A stretch of 64,000 bases of DNA, taken from CAZKCK01 sp964552325 (GTDB lineage Bacteria; Bacteroidota; Bacteroidia; Bacteroidales; TTA-H9). The notes under the pieces are model-generated. The model saw only the letters and a list, made by a program, of their open reading frames with translations. It was not told where the DNA came from and searched no databases. The position numbers and the translations under genes were made by a program. Of the stretch, positions 16,488-26,341 are shown piece by piece. Location of the stretch: positions 4,432 through 68,431 of the forward strand of contig CAZKHA010000004.1 in the NCBI GenBank assembly GCA_964552325.1, in the 5' to 3' direction. The stretch's first letter is position 1. The number at the start of each line of letters is the position of its first letter.

Positions 16488-17987
16488 TTAAAACAAGCTA
16501 GCAATTTTGTCAGCAATGGGTTTCATGCTAAAGCCTATCATCTCCGAAAGCCAATACGGGGCAATACCAATTGCGGCAATAGAAATTACAAGCGTAATGG
16601 TAGAAAGCCGTTCCCACCACGTTGCATCAGGAAGGTGAAGAAAATGATCGTTGCGGATTGGCCCTAAGAGCAATACCCCAACCACACGGAGTATATATAC
16701 TGCCGTGATTACAATGGAAGAAACTGCTACAATGGTTGCAACCCGATGAAATACATCGGTGTGTTGAAAGGCACCAAAGAAAATGGTCATTTCGGCCACA
16801 AAACCACTTAAACCCGGAAGACCGAGAGAAGCAAGACCAGCTATAACATAAACCACTGAAAGGAAAGGCATTACTTTCATTAATCCACCCATTTCGTGAA
16901 CTAATCGTGTATGTGTGCGTCCGTAAATCATGCCGATAAGAGCAAAGAAAAGGGCCGTCATTAATCCATGCGATATCATTTGTAGGACGGCTCCATTTAA
17001 GGCCGTTTGGTTCATCATAAGTACCGCAAAAAGCACCAGGCCGCAATGGCTTACAGATGAATACGCATTAATATACTTAAGGTCTTTTTGTACAATAGCG
17101 CCAAATGCACCATAAACCACGCTAATGGCTGTTAGTATTATAAAAATCCAGGCTTGTTCGTGAGCTGCCTGTGGCATTAAGTAAACTGCGACCCTGAAGG
17201 CACCATAACCGCCCAATTTCATCAAAACACCAGCGTGTAGCATCGAAACAGCCGTTGGAGCTGAGGCATGTCCGTCGGGCGACCAAGTATGGAAAGGGAA
17301 TAGGGCACCCAGCACTCCAAAACCAATAAAGGTAAATGGAAATAAAAACTGTTGTGCCGATAGAGGTATCCCATTGGCAGCAATCTGTTGTAAATTAAAG
17401 GTATATTGTCCGCCAGCTGGAGCCGAATTAAAATAAATGCCCAATAAACCCACCATTAATAAAGCCGAGCCACCCATTAACATAAGAGTAAGCTTCATGG
17501 CCGAATATTCCTTAGGTCCTGAACCCCAAATGCCTATTAGCAAGTACATGGGTATAACGGCAATCTCATAAAACACGAACATGGTAAACAAGTCGATGGA
17601 AATGAAAAAACCGAACACCCCGGAGGCTAACAGAATCAATGAGATAAAAAACTCACGTGTTAAGTAGGGCATTTCCCATGAGGCAAAGACACCAGCAAAA
17701 ACCACGATGGCAGTTAAGGCAATCATGGCTACAGAAATGCCATCCACACCAACTGTATAATGTATATTGAGTGTTTGAAACCAAGTAGCGTCATATACAA
17801 ACAACATGGCATCGGTATTGCCTGTGGCACGTATGCTTAGGTACGAAAAAACCAAATAGGCGGCCAAGAGCAATTGAACACTCATGCCAATAGCGCTGAC
17901 CCAACGGGTCTGGTTCATACTCTTGGTGAACCCTATTCCCACCATGGTTATCAGTGGGATTATTACAAACCAGCTTAATAAATCCAT
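16488..17987 (-). CDS. nuoM: NADH-quinone oxidoreductase subunit M
   Basis: 499 residues, antiporter-like membrane subunit of complex I. Signatures are VFYEIAVIPMYLLIGIWG with the key Glu, FPFHTWSPDGHASAPTAVS, YINAYSSVSHCGLVLF and LASLGLPGLSGFVAEMTIF. It is positioned between nuoL (12 nt upstream) and nuoN in the usual order. Confidence 0.97.
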   Translation of the reverse strand: MDLLSWFVIIPLITMVGIGFTKSMNQTRWVSAIGMSVQLLLAAYLVFSYLSIRATGNTDAMLFVYDATWFQTLNIHYTVGVDGISVAMIALTAIVVFAGVFASWEMPYLTREFFISLILLASGVFGFFISIDLFTMFVFYEIAVIPMYLLIGIWGSGPKEYSAMKLTLMLMGGSALLMVGLLGIYFNSAPAGGQYTFNLQQIAANGIPLSAQQFLFPFTFIGFGVLGALFPFHTWSPDGHASAPTAVSMLHAGVLMKLGGYGAFRVAVYLMPQAAHEQAWIFIILTAISVVYGAFGAIVQKDLKYINAYSSVSHCGLVLFAVLMMNQTALNGAVLQMISHGLMTALFFALIGMIYGRTHTRLVHEMGGLMKVMPFLSVVYVIAGLASLGLPGLSGFVAEMTIFFGAFQHTDVFHRVATIVAVSSIVITAVYILRVVGVLLLGPIRNDHFLHLPDATWWERLSTITLVISIAAIGIAPYWLSEMIGFSMKPIADKIASLF

Positions 17988-17999
17988 TTTGCTACGGTT

Positions 18000-19922
18000 T
18001 TAATTCAATAGGTAAATAAACAGTAAAACAAGTGCCAGCACACCCGAAACAAATACCATGGCATATTGCTGCACCTGACCTGATTGCAATCCTTTAATCT
18101 TATCGGATGATGTAGTGGTTATCCAGCCAATGCCATTCATGGTTCCATCAACAATATGGCGATCGAACCAGGCAATAGGCCTTGAAATGTAGGCGAATAT
18201 AATCTTTTTGGTAACAAACATATAGATTTCATCGAACCAAAACTTATTCAACGAAGCCGTGTACAAACCCTTAATTGAACTTGCAATTCTATCGGGCATG
18301 GTGGTTGGTTTCTTATACATGAACATAGCCACACCAATGCCAACCAAGCCTATCAAAACCGATGGTATGGCTATCATATAATCAATATGTGCCTCAAAGG
18401 GTTTGCTATCGGATGTTACTAAGTTATGGAATGGCAGAAATCCGGCGAAAATGGAGGCAAAAGCCAAAAATATCAGCGGGATGGTCATGGTTAAAGGTGC
18501 TTCGTGAGGTGTATGGTGGTAATGCCTATCCTTACCCCAGAAAACCCCAAAATACAAACGGAACATATAAAATGCCGTAAGGCCAGCAACCAAATACTCC
18601 ACCGCGAACAGAACTTTATTGTGGTGGAAAGCTGCAACAAGTATCTCATCCTTGCTCCAAAAGCCCGATAAAGGAGGTACACCGGCTATGGTTAAACAGG
18701 CAATTAGAAAGGTAAGATGCGTTATAGGCATATACTTTCGCAAGCCACCCATATCAGTTAGGTTGTTGCTGTGTACGGCATGAATTATTGCACCGGCACC
18801 CAAAAACAACAGGGCTTTAAACATGGCGTGTGTAAACAAATGGAACATAGAGGCCATAAAGCCTAAGCCATCATGACCACCATAACCTGAAACCCCTAAA
18901 GCCAACATCATGTACCCAATTTGCGACATGGTTGAAAAGGCCAAAATACGTTTGATATCAATTTGTGTAAGCGCAATAACTGCGGCAAACAACGATGTAA
19001 AGCCACCCACATAAGCTACAACCTCTAAGCCGGGTGTTGCGGCCAAGGCATATACCGGAAAAAGCCTTGCCACCAAATAAACACCGGCCACTACCATGGT
19101 TGCGGCATGAATCAAGGCCGAAACTGGTGTTGGACCCTCCATGGCATCGGGTAGCCAGATGTGAAGCGGAAACATGGCCGATTTACCTGCACCACCCATA
19201 AATACAAATATCAATGACCACGTAAGTACCGAAAGCCCCATGAATGCAGCACCGCCAGCGTTGGCAATGGCCGGCCCATTTGGATTGGTAAGCGTAACAA
19301 AATCAAACGTACCGGTATTGAACGAGAGAATAAGAATACCGATTAAAAAACCAAGATCAGCAAAACGTGTAACGATAAAAGCTTTTTTGGAGGCCGATAC
19401 AGCGGAAGGTTTCTGATAATAAAAGCCGATGAGCAAGAAGGAAGATACGCCTACCAACTCCCAAAAAATATACATCTGGAAAATATTGGTAGCCAAGACC
19501 AAGCCCAGCATCGAAAAGCTGAACAGGGAAAGGAATGCATAGAATCGTGCAAAGCCTTTCTCACCTTTCATATAACCAAGGCTGTAAATATGGACCATTA
19601 ATGAAACGGTGGTAATAACCACCAGCATCATAACCGAAATGGGATCAAGCAAGAGCCCAAGATTTACATGCAGGGTTTCGGTAAACCGAATCCAAGTGGT
19701 TTCATAAGCAATTAGGGTGGGCAAAGCACCATCAACTCGGGCTACTCCCCCAAAGAAATATGTAATTGCTGTAAAATACGATAAAACTGCCGAGATGGTA
19801 AGTCCAAGGGTGCCAAATAGCCCCGATACTTGTGGCTTAAACTTGTGACCTGCTAATCCGATTGCCAAAAACATGGCTAGAGGAAGCAGCGGGATAAGTA
19901 AGGTATAACTAAAATCGATCAT
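18000..19922 (-). CDS. nuoL: NADH-quinone oxidoreductase subunit L
   Basis: 640 residues, the distal antiporter-like subunit of complex I with the long lateral helix at its C-terminus. Signatures: FARFYAFLSLFSFSMLGLV, FWELVGVSSFLLIGFYY, KSAMFPLHIWLPDAMEGPT, HAATMVVAGVYLVAR, FSTMSQIGYMMLALG and the Glu/Asp-containing GFWSKDEIL. The C-terminal membrane anchor (MVFVSGVLALVLLFIYLL) is intact. It follows nuoK by 20 nt. Confidence 0.97.
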   Translation of the reverse strand: MIDFSYTLLIPLLPLAMFLAIGLAGHKFKPQVSGLFGTLGLTISAVLSYFTAITYFFGGVARVDGALPTLIAYETTWIRFTETLHVNLGLLLDPISVMMLVVITTVSLMVHIYSLGYMKGEKGFARFYAFLSLFSFSMLGLVLATNIFQMYIFWELVGVSSFLLIGFYYQKPSAVSASKKAFIVTRFADLGFLIGILILSFNTGTFDFVTLTNPNGPAIANAGGAAFMGLSVLTWSLIFVFMGGAGKSAMFPLHIWLPDAMEGPTPVSALIHAATMVVAGVYLVARLFPVYALAATPGLEVVAYVGGFTSLFAAVIALTQIDIKRILAFSTMSQIGYMMLALGVSGYGGHDGLGFMASMFHLFTHAMFKALLFLGAGAIIHAVHSNNLTDMGGLRKYMPITHLTFLIACLTIAGVPPLSGFWSKDEILVAAFHHNKVLFAVEYLVAGLTAFYMFRLYFGVFWGKDRHYHHTPHEAPLTMTIPLIFLAFASIFAGFLPFHNLVTSDSKPFEAHIDYMIAIPSVLIGLVGIGVAMFMYKKPTTMPDRIASSIKGLYTASLNKFWFDEIYMFVTKKIIFAYISRPIAWFDRHIVDGTMNGIGWITTTSSDKIKGLQSGQVQQYAMVFVSGVLALVLLFIYLLN

Positions 19923-19942
19923 GGTGTGCGTGGTTTTAGCTT

Positions 19943-20257
19943 TTAATTCTTCATTTCGTTAACATTCTCAACATCAATCGACTTGAAGTTACGGTAGATG
20001 TTTATGATGATGGCAATGGCCACTGCTGCCTCGGCTGCGGCAACGGCAATTATTATTAGGCTAAAAAAATGCCCTTGAAGCTTATCGGCAAACAAGAAGT
20101 TATTAAAAGCCACAAAATTGATGTTAACCGAGTTTAATATCAATTCAATTGACATTAACATGGTTATTAAATTTTTACGGGTCAGGAAACCATAAATGCC
20201 AATAAAGAACATTAAGGTACTGATTATAAGGTAGTGTTGTAATCCAATTCCTTCCAT
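19943..20257 (-). CDS. nuoK: NADH-quinone oxidoreductase subunit K
   Basis: 104 residues from ATG 20257 (MEGIGLQHYLIIS), the normal NuoK length; an upstream start would overlap nuoJ. Three membrane helices; the conserved Glu residues occur in MSIELILNSVNINFVAF and IIAVAAAEAAVAIAI. It lies 4 nt after nuoJ. Confidence 0.96.
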   Translation of the reverse strand: MEGIGLQHYLIISTLMFFIGIYGFLTRKNLITMLMSIELILNSVNINFVAFNNFLFADKLQGHFFSLIIIAVAAAEAAVAIAIIINIYRNFKSIDVENVNEMKN

Positions 20258-20261
20258 AATG

Positions 20262-20780
20262 TTATGATTTAGGGTTATCTGATTCTTTGCGTGCAACAAC
20301 AATTGCTCCTATCATGGCTGCTAAAAGCAATATAGAAACCACCTCAAAAGGCAGGGCATAGCCATCAGCACCATACGACACCAGTTGATGACCAACGGTT
20401 TTAACATCCGTACCAATGGCGGCTTGTTTAGTTGGTACAAACTCAAAGCTTAAAACGGTTATCAGCGTTAAAATGGCACCGGCGCCGGCGGCAAAAGCAC
20501 TTAATAGTGATCGCGTAAGACCAGCGGTTGAAGCACGTTCGCTGATATGACTTGTCAACAGAATAGAAAATATTATCAGCACAACAATTCCACCTGCATA
20601 AACAGTTAGCTGGACAGCAGCTAAAAAGTTGTATTTCAACTGAAAATATATCCCCGCTGTGGATATCAAAACAAAAAGCAGGTAAACCGCTGCGCGCAAA
20701 ATAAGTCGCGAGGTTACGGTTAATACCGAGAACGTCAGTATCATACCTGCAAAAAGATAAAACATTACATCATTATTCAT
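20262..20780 (-). CDS. nuoJ: NADH-quinone oxidoreductase subunit J
   Basis: 172 residues, five predicted membrane helices. The conserved stretch around the third helix is FLAAVQLTVYAGGIVVLI. The last helix carries SILLLAAMIGAIVVARKE. It lies 3 nt after nuoI and 4 nt before nuoK. Confidence 0.95.
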   Translation of the reverse strand: MNNDVMFYLFAGMILTFSVLTVTSRLILRAAVYLLFVLISTAGIYFQLKYNFLAAVQLTVYAGGIVVLIIFSILLTSHISERASTAGLTRSLLSAFAAGAGAILTLITVLSFEFVPTKQAAIGTDVKTVGHQLVSYGADGYALPFEVVSILLLAAMIGAIVVARKESDNPKS

Positions 20781-20783
20781 GGC

Positions 20784-21266
20784 TTATTCTTTAACGTCTT
20801 GCATAATTTGTGATCCAGGCATATTCAGCACTTTGGTAAGCAAGCTTCTATCCCAAACTGCATGTTCAAAATTTTGTCCCATTTCAATGGCGCCGGTTGG
20901 GCATGCCTTTACACATAGGTTACATAATGTGCACATACCCAGATGATAAATGTGCTTATCAATCACCCTTTTCTTTTTGCCTTCGGCAGTTTCTATATTT
21001 TTGGTGATAACCTCAATAGAACCGTTGGGGCAGTTGAGTTCGCATATGCCACATCCTGTGCATTTATGCTCATTCTTTTGGTTGTGTGGCATAATCACCT
21101 CACCCCTAAAACGCTCAAACATCTTAAGGGTTTGGCGGTTTTCGGGATATTGCTGGGTAGTGATAAGCTTGGGCCTAAAGAAGTAGTGGCCGGTAACGCG
21201 CATACCATCAATAAGCGTTTTTACGGCTTTAAAAATGGTGCTTATATAATCAATTACTGCTTTCAT
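20784..21266 (-). CDS. nuoI: NADH-quinone oxidoreductase subunit I (2x[4Fe-4S])
   Basis: 160 residues. Two complete four-Cys ferredoxin motifs, CTGCGICELNCP and CTLCNLCVKACP, ligate the N6a and N6b clusters that carry electrons in the peripheral arm. The N-terminal helix TIFKAVKTLIDGMRVTG contacts the membrane. It lies between nuoH and nuoJ. In the absence of nuoEFG this subunit may be close to the electron entry point. Confidence 0.96.
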   Translation of the reverse strand: MKAVIDYISTIFKAVKTLIDGMRVTGHYFFRPKLITTQQYPENRQTLKMFERFRGEVIMPHNQKNEHKCTGCGICELNCPNGSIEVITKNIETAEGKKKRVIDKHIYHLGMCTLCNLCVKACPTGAIEMGQNFEHAVWDRSLLTKVLNMPGSQIMQDVKE

Positions 21267-21284
21267 TACGATAATTTTGGATGA

Positions 21285-22373
21285 TTAGAAATGCCAACCC
21301 ATTAATACAACCAGTGTCATGAGCAGGATGTTAAAGAGGTTGATGGGCAATAAGAACTTCCATTCCAATTGAAGGATTTGATCGACCCTAAGCCTCGGAA
21401 AAGTCCATTTAAACCACATAATTAAGAAGATAACGGCCATAACCTTTCCAAAGAACCAAAAGATGGGTGGAATAATATCCATAATTTGGTTAAATCCTTC
21501 AAAACCTCCAAAATGGAAAGGCATCCAGCCTCCCAGGAATACCGTTACAGCCATGGCAGAAATGATAAATAAGTTTACATACTCAGCCAAAAAGAAGAAC
21601 GCAAATTTTATTCCTGAGTATTCGGTATGGAATCCTGCTGTAAGTTCTGATTCAGCCTCGGCTAGGTCGAAGGGTCCACGGTTTGTTTCGGCTGTGCCAG
21701 CAATTATAAAAACTAAAAATGCAATGATGGCAGGAATATGGCCTGTAAAAATAAACCATCCACCACGTTGTGCTTCAACAATTTCTGAAATTTGCATGGT
21801 TCCAGCCAAAATAATCATGGTTATGAGCGAAAGGCCTACCGATAGTTCATAACTAACAATTTGAGCACCACTTCGCATGGCCCCTATTAATGAGTATTTG
21901 TTGTTACTGGCCCAACCAGCTAGCAATATCCCAATAACACCAACCGATGACACTGCGGTTACATAAAAAACACCTATATCAAAATCAAGGGCTTGCAAGC
22001 CTTTGGCCCATGGCACTACCGAAATGGCCAAGAAACTAACGATGATAACGATAAAAGGGGCAAGGTTGTACAAGAATTTATCGGCCCTGTTAGGGGTAAT
22101 CAACTCTTTCATCAACAGTTTTATGAAATCGGCAATGGTTTGAAGTAAACCCCATTTGCCTACACGCATCGGACCTAAGCGTTGTTGGAAAAATGCACAA
22201 ACTTTGCGTTCAACATAAACCAGTATAAGGCCAAAAACAGCCACAAACAACAGAAAGGCCAATCCTATCAATGTCCATTCAATTACCTGAACCATCAAGG
22301 GCGATAAGCTTTCGCTTAAACCCCTGTGGATGGATTGGGTAAAGGATGTAAAATCGTATATATTAAATTCCAT
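21285..22373 (-). CDS. nuoH: NADH-quinone oxidoreductase subunit H
   Basis: 362 residues, eight membrane helices; it forms the quinone channel with NuoB and NuoD. Signatures are [30 protein letters not shown] (here [16 protein letters not shown]), the acidic loop [20 protein letters not shown] and [14 protein letters not shown]. It is intact and lies 10 nt after nuoD. Confidence 0.97.
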   Translation of the reverse strand: MEFNIYDFTSFTQSIHRGLSESLSPLMVQVIEWTLIGLAFLLFVAVFGLILVYVERKVCAFFQQRLGPMRVGKWGLLQTIADFIKLLMKELITPNRADKFLYNLAPFIVIIVSFLAISVVPWAKGLQALDFDIGVFYVTAVSSVGVIGILLAGWASNNKYSLIGAMRSGAQIVSYELSVGLSLITMIILAGTMQISEIVEAQRGGWFIFTGHIPAIIAFLVFIIAGTAETNRGPFDLAEAESELTAGFHTEYSGIKFAFFFLAEYVNLFIISAMAVTVFLGGWMPFHFGGFEGFNQIMDIIPPIFWFFGKVMAVIFLIMWFKWTFPRLRVDQILQLEWKFLLPINLFNILLMTLVVLMGWHF

Positions 22374-22383
22374 CGGTTAAATT

Positions 22384-23496
22384 TTAACGGTCAATATCAG
22401 GGATTACTAAATCGAGGGTTGACATAATAGCCACCAAATCAGCGATTTTATGGCCTTTCGATAGTAAGTTTAGGGCTGACAGGTTTGAGAACCCCGGCGA
22501 ACGGAATTTTACCCTGTAAGGATTTTTCTTGCCGTCGCTAACAATATATACCCCAAATTCGCCCCTGGCAGTTTCTACGCGCTGGTAGAACTCACCTTCA
22601 GGAAGTTTGATAACGCCCTTCATCTTAAGTTGATAATCGCCTTCGGGGATATTGTCGATAAGCTGCTCAATAATGGCGAGCGATTCGTACATCTCTTTAA
22701 TCCTTACCGCATATCGAGCAAAGGTATCGCCCGTATTGTCAAGTATTTCATTAAACTTTACAAAAGGATATGCACTGTAAGGATGCAATTTGCGTACATC
22801 GCACGAAAAACCTGATCCACGCCCGCTAGGCCCTGTTACACCATAAGCTATGGCATCTTCTTTAGTTAGATACCCAATGCCCTTGGTGCGTTCCTGAAAG
22901 ATTACGTTGCCGCTAAGCAATTGGTCATATTCAGGTAGTTTCTTACGGAAATAAGTTACAAACTCCTTTACACTTTTTTGGAAATTGGGATGTATGTCGA
23001 ACATTACGCCACCTGGCGTAGAATAATTGACTGTTAGACGCGCACCACAGGTTTCTTCAAAAATATCGAGAATTAGTTCGCGGTCGCGCAAACCATAAAA
23101 GAAGGTGGTAAGCGCACCAAGGTCCATACCCATTACACACCACCATAATTGGTGCGATGCCAAACGGGTAAGCTCAGCCATAATGGTACGTATATACTTC
23201 ACGCGATCCGGCACTTCTATTCCGAGGGCATTCTCAACACACAGGCAAACTGCTTCGTTGTTCATGTGGGCTGAGAGGTAATCCATGCGATCGGTAAGAT
23301 GCACTATTTGCGGATACGACAGGGCTTCGGTCATTTTCTCGATACCACTGTGGATGTATCCGATATTAGGATCTGTATTATGCACCATTTCACCTTCAAG
23401 TGTGAGCAACAGCCGCAGCACACCATGCGTTGAAGGATGCTGAGGCCCCATGTTTACCAGGTATTCCTGGGTTTTTATTTTATCAAAATCTTCCAT
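22384..23496 (-). CDS. nuoD: NADH-quinone oxidoreductase subunit D
   Basis: 370 residues, the 49-kDa type subunit that shapes the quinone pocket. The pocket His is in MGPQHPSTHGVLRL and the pocket Tyr in DRMDYLSAHMNN. Other signatures: HSGIEKMTE, VTGPSGRGSGFSCDVR and the C-terminus with ISTLDLVIPDIDR-type ending (here IMSTLDLVIPDIDR). It is separate from nuoC (3 nt apart) and not fused as in some proteobacteria. Confidence 0.97.
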   Translation of the reverse strand: MEDFDKIKTQEYLVNMGPQHPSTHGVLRLLLTLEGEMVHNTDPNIGYIHSGIEKMTEALSYPQIVHLTDRMDYLSAHMNNEAVCLCVENALGIEVPDRVKYIRTIMAELTRLASHQLWWCVMGMDLGALTTFFYGLRDRELILDIFEETCGARLTVNYSTPGGVMFDIHPNFQKSVKEFVTYFRKKLPEYDQLLSGNVIFQERTKGIGYLTKEDAIAYGVTGPSGRGSGFSCDVRKLHPYSAYPFVKFNEILDNTGDTFARYAVRIKEMYESLAIIEQLIDNIPEGDYQLKMKGVIKLPEGEFYQRVETARGEFGVYIVSDGKKNPYRVKFRSPGFSNLSALNLLSKGHKIADLVAIMSTLDLVIPDIDR

Positions 23497-23499
23497 ATA

Positions 23500-23955
23500 C
23501 TATCGCTCCACAATTCGGTTTTCGTCCTTATAATCCTTACGTAACGGATGGCCTTGATCGTCATCCATAAAGAAACGCCTCAAATCAGGGTGACCGGTAA
23601 ACTTGATGCCCAAGAGGTCGAAGGCCTCACGCTCATGAAAATTAGCTGTTGGCCAAATACCCGCAACACTTGGGATTTGGGCTTGAATACGGTCGTTGGT
23701 TTTAACTTTAACTACCATGGCATGACGGTACGTAGTCGATTCGAGATGATAAACAACCATCAGATGATCAGGCATGTCAACACCCGAAAGGCAAAACAAG
23801 TAATCGAAGGCAGTACTTGCATTTTGCTTTAGTTCTTGGGCAGCTTCGAGCCAGCTCTCGGCAGGAATTTGTGCTGTAACATACTGTGGGCCATCAGTTA
23901 CAACAGCATTCTGAACCCTCGACACCAGAAATTCTTTCAATTCAGCATTGGTCAT
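23500..23955 (-). CDS. nuoC: NADH-quinone oxidoreductase subunit C
   Basis: 151 residues, the 30-kDa type subunit of the peripheral arm. The family signature is FHEREAFDLLGIKFTGHPDL followed by RRFFMDDDQGHPLRKDY. It is short, as is usual for an unfused NuoC. It lies 11 nt after nuoB. Confidence 0.95.
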   Translation of the reverse strand: MTNAELKEFLVSRVQNAVVTDGPQYVTAQIPAESWLEAAQELKQNASTAFDYLFCLSGVDMPDHLMVVYHLESTTYRHAMVVKVKTNDRIQAQIPSVAGIWPTANFHEREAFDLLGIKFTGHPDLRRFFMDDDQGHPLRKDYKDENRIVER

Positions 23956-23966
23956 ACTTCATACAT

Positions 23967-24533
23967 TTATTTAGGTGGGTTAGCATCTGGTTTTGGTTTC
24001 TTTGCACTAAAGTTGCGCTCAGCCTTAATTTTTTTCTGTAGTTGCATAATCCCGAATAGCAAGGCCTCTGGACGTGGAGGACAACCTGGGATATATACAT
24101 CAACAGGTATTACATGGTCAGCACCTTTAACAATGGCGTAAGAGTTATAAAAAAACGGCCCGCCAGAAATAGCGCATGCACCCATTGCTATAACCCATTT
24201 TGGATCCGCCATTTGATCGTGAAGCCTTTTTAACACGGGGGCCATCTTGTAATTAATGGATCCTGAGATAATGATAAGGTCGGCTTGGCGTGGAGTGGCA
24301 CGGGCAACTTCGGTTCCAAAACGTGCAAAATCATGACGTGAAGCACCAGCCGCCATCATTTCGATGGCACAACAACGTGTTCCAAAGGTTAAAGGCCATA
24401 AGCTATTGGCGCGAGCCCAGTTAACAAGAGAATCTAACGAAGCGAGAACAATACTTCCACCTTCATGCGATTCGAGGATGGGGTAATCGTCCATAACGAT
24501 TCCACCATCTTTTTTCCTAGCTTTTACTCCCAT
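23967..24533 (-). CDS. nuoB: NADH-quinone oxidoreductase subunit B
   Basis: 188 residues. It carries the ligands of the terminal N2 cluster: the tandem Cys in [12 protein letters not shown], Cys in [11 protein letters not shown] and Cys in [13 protein letters not shown], plus one in the [12 protein letters not shown] region's usual position being Ser/Ile rather than Cys, as is normal. ATG 24533 overlaps the end of nuoA by 10 nt; a second ATG lies at codon 14. The C-terminal tail is Lys/Pro-rich. Confidence 0.96.
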   Translation of the reverse strand: MGVKARKKDGGIVMDDYPILESHEGGSIVLASLDSLVNWARANSLWPLTFGTRCCAIEMMAAGASRHDFARFGTEVARATPRQADLIIISGSINYKMAPVLKRLHDQMADPKWVIAMGACAISGGPFFYNSYAIVKGADHVIPVDVYIPGCPPRPEALLFGIMQLQKKIKAERNFSAKKPKPDANPPK

Positions 24534-24874
24534 TTTAAGGCATGTTTTTTCCAGGCATACAGCAAACCTAAGCCTAATACCGAGAAGAAAATTAAGATTT
24601 CAACAAAGGCTGCCATACCAACCTCACGCATAACCACGGCCCATGGAAACACAAAAACTGCTTCCACATCAAAAATCAAGAACAGAATGGCAAACAGATA
24701 GTAACCAACAGTGTATTGTTGCCATGTTCCACCTATGGTCTCCATTCCGCACTCGTAAGGCTCAAACTTTACTGGGTTCGACGATTTGGGTGGCACTAGG
24801 CTCGAAAAGATGATTGCTCCGCCAACAAGCACAACGGCCACAATAAAAAACAGTATCAATGATTCACTTTCCAT
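24524..24874 (-). CDS. nuoA: NADH-quinone oxidoreductase subunit A
   Basis: 116 residues, three membrane helices. Signatures: [14 protein letters not shown] and [17 protein letters not shown]. It is the first gene of the operon, which continues nuoB-C-D-H-I-J-K-L-M-N. No nuoE, nuoF or nuoG is present between nuoD and nuoH or elsewhere in the window. Confidence 0.96.
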   Translation of the reverse strand: MESESLILFFIVAVVLVGGAIIFSSLVPPKSSNPVKFEPYECGMETIGGTWQQYTVGYYLFAILFLIFDVEAVFVFPWAVVMREVGMAAFVEILIFFSVLGLGLLYAWKKHALKWE

Positions 24875-24893
24875 ACAGGAGATTTTGGGGTGG

Positions 24894-24901
24894 CAAATCT
24901 A
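24894..24901 (-). promoter_or_regulatory. -7 promoter element TAGATTTG of the nuo operon
   Basis: The minus strand reads TAGATTTG, an exact TAnnTTTG match 19 nt upstream of the nuoA start. The nearest TTG upstream is 24 nt away, a little far for a -33 element. Confidence 0.5.
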
Positions 24902-25008
24902 TGAATAAATGAGATATATAGATTACAACATATTAATTTAAACTGATTCTAAAAAGCTAAGTACACAAAAAATGCAAATACATAACATAAAATCAATATA
25001 TTACAATA

Positions 25009-25076
25009 AAACTGGCTGGGCTTGCGGTATGGAGGATACCCAAACGAAGCACCAGTTTCGGGTACTTGCTAGCCCA
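25009..25076. other. Compact foldable sequence between nuoA and holB
   Basis: In the otherwise AT-rich 309-base region between the divergent nuoA and holB genes, 68 bases are GC-rich and full of complementary segments: GGTAT/ATACC around a GGAGG loop (25026-25040); TACCCAAAC/GTTTCGGGTA with one bulge (25037-25064); AAACTGG/CCAGTTT (25009-25015, 25052-25058); TGGGCT/AGCCCA (25017-25022, 25071-25076). Some of these pairings exclude each other. It lies upstream of both predicted start sites. It could be a small RNA, a regulatory site or a repeat remnant. The rest of the region holds only the two promoters. Confidence 0.4.
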
Positions 25077-25129
25077 TCTTTTCAACCAAGCCATTTTTAG
25101 GGCACCTCTCGCTAACTTCAAATCCCGAA

Positions 25130-25159
25130 TTTGGGCAAAGCAGATAATTTGTACTTTTG
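25130..25159 (+). promoter_or_regulatory. Promoter of holB
   Basis: TTTG (25130-25133), 18 nt, then TACTTTTG (25152-25159), an exact TAnnTTTG. The start codon is 24 nt downstream. Confidence 0.65.
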
Positions 25160-25183
25160 AGGGCTAAAGAATACTCTTAATTC

Positions 25184-26335
25184 ATGCGATTTTCGAACAT
25201 ATACGGACATGATAATATAAAGGATCGCTTGCGAAATACCGTTAACGATCAAAGGGTTAGCCATGCCCAACTTTTTTTAGGCCCCGAAGGCAGCGGAGGT
25301 CTTGCTCTTGCCTTAGCTTATGCCCAGTATATAAACTGTCTTCATCGCACTGAGGATGATTCATGCGGAACATGCCCATCATGTGTAAAGTATCAAAAGC
25401 TTGCACACCCTGACCTACATTTCATCTTTCCGGTAGCTACCAATAAAGAAGTTGAGAAAAAACCCCGCAGCAACGATTTTATCGCACATTGGCGTGAACT
25501 GCTCATCGAAAACAAACTTATGATAAGCCTGGCGGATTGGGTTGAGAAAATAGGTGTTGAAAACAAACAGGTTATAATTAATGCCGACGATTGTAGCGAG
25601 ATAAACCGAACCCTCAGCTATAAATCATACGAGTCAGAATATAAGGTTATGGTAATATGGATGGCTGAAAAGATTTTCTATTCTGCAGCACCAAAAATCT
25701 TGAAAATATTGGAAGAGCCGCCCGGAAAAACGCTTTTCCTTTTAATTGCTGAAAACCAAGACCTGATCCTTCCCACCATTTTATCACGAACACAACTTGT
25801 TAAGGTCAATAAGTACGAAGACAAGCACATACGCGAAATGCTGGTTGACTTTTATAAACTTGAAGGCGAAAATGCAGCACATATCTCACGTTTAGCTGAG
25901 GGCAACTTTGTTTTGGCTAAAAAACTTATTTACGAAGCCGAGGATGAAAACTACAATTTTGAAAAGTTCAGGGATTGGATGCGCCTGTGCTACAAACCCG
26001 GCATTGCCGAAATAATTGCATTGGTGGGCGAGTTTGCCAAACTTGGCCGTGAACGCCAAAAAAGCTTCCTTCACTATTGTTTGCGTATGACGCGCATTTG
26101 CTTCCAAACCAATTTGGGAAACCATTCATTGGTAAAACTTGAAGGCGATGCCGAAACCTTCAGCAAGAATTTTTCTCGTTTCATTCACCAAAGCAATGTG
26201 GCTGGTTTTGCCGATGAATTCCAAAAGGCTATAGTTCATATTGAACGGAACGCGAATCCCTCAATCTTGTTTTTAGACTTGAGTTTTATGTGCATACAAC
26301 TTTTAAAACAAGTAGCTGTACAGCCTCAACGCTAA
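25184..26335 (+). CDS. holB: DNA polymerase III subunit delta'
   Basis: 383 residues. Clamp-loader AAA+ protein: the degenerate P-loop LFLGPEGSGGLALALA lacks the GKT/S of active ATPases, as expected for delta'. A zinc-binding module follows with CGTCPSCVKYQKLAHPDL, and the LILPTILSRTQLVKV segment is the sensor/SRC-like region. It helps load the sliding clamp in the cytosol. The next gene is ricT, as in many Bacteroidota. One start, ATG 25184, fits the promoter. Confidence 0.92.
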   Translation: MRFSNIYGHDNIKDRLRNTVNDQRVSHAQLFLGPEGSGGLALALAYAQYINCLHRTEDDSCGTCPSCVKYQKLAHPDLHFIFPVATNKEVEKKPRSNDFIAHWRELLIENKLMISLADWVEKIGVENKQVIINADDCSEINRTLSYKSYESEYKVMVIWMAEKIFYSAAPKILKILEEPPGKTLFLLIAENQDLILPTILSRTQLVKVNKYEDKHIREMLVDFYKLEGENAAHISRLAEGNFVLAKKLIYEAEDENYNFEKFRDWMRLCYKPGIAEIIALVGEFAKLGRERQKSFLHYCLRMTRICFQTNLGNHSLVKLEGDAETFSKNFSRFIHQSNVAGFADEFQKAIVHIERNANPSILFLDLSFMCIQLLKQVAVQPQR

Positions 26336-26341
26336 AAACTG

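Noticed and set aside
20784..21266. NuoI as a stand-alone ferredoxin
   Set aside because: Its position between nuoH and nuoJ, N-terminal helix and two-cluster layout are those of NuoI.
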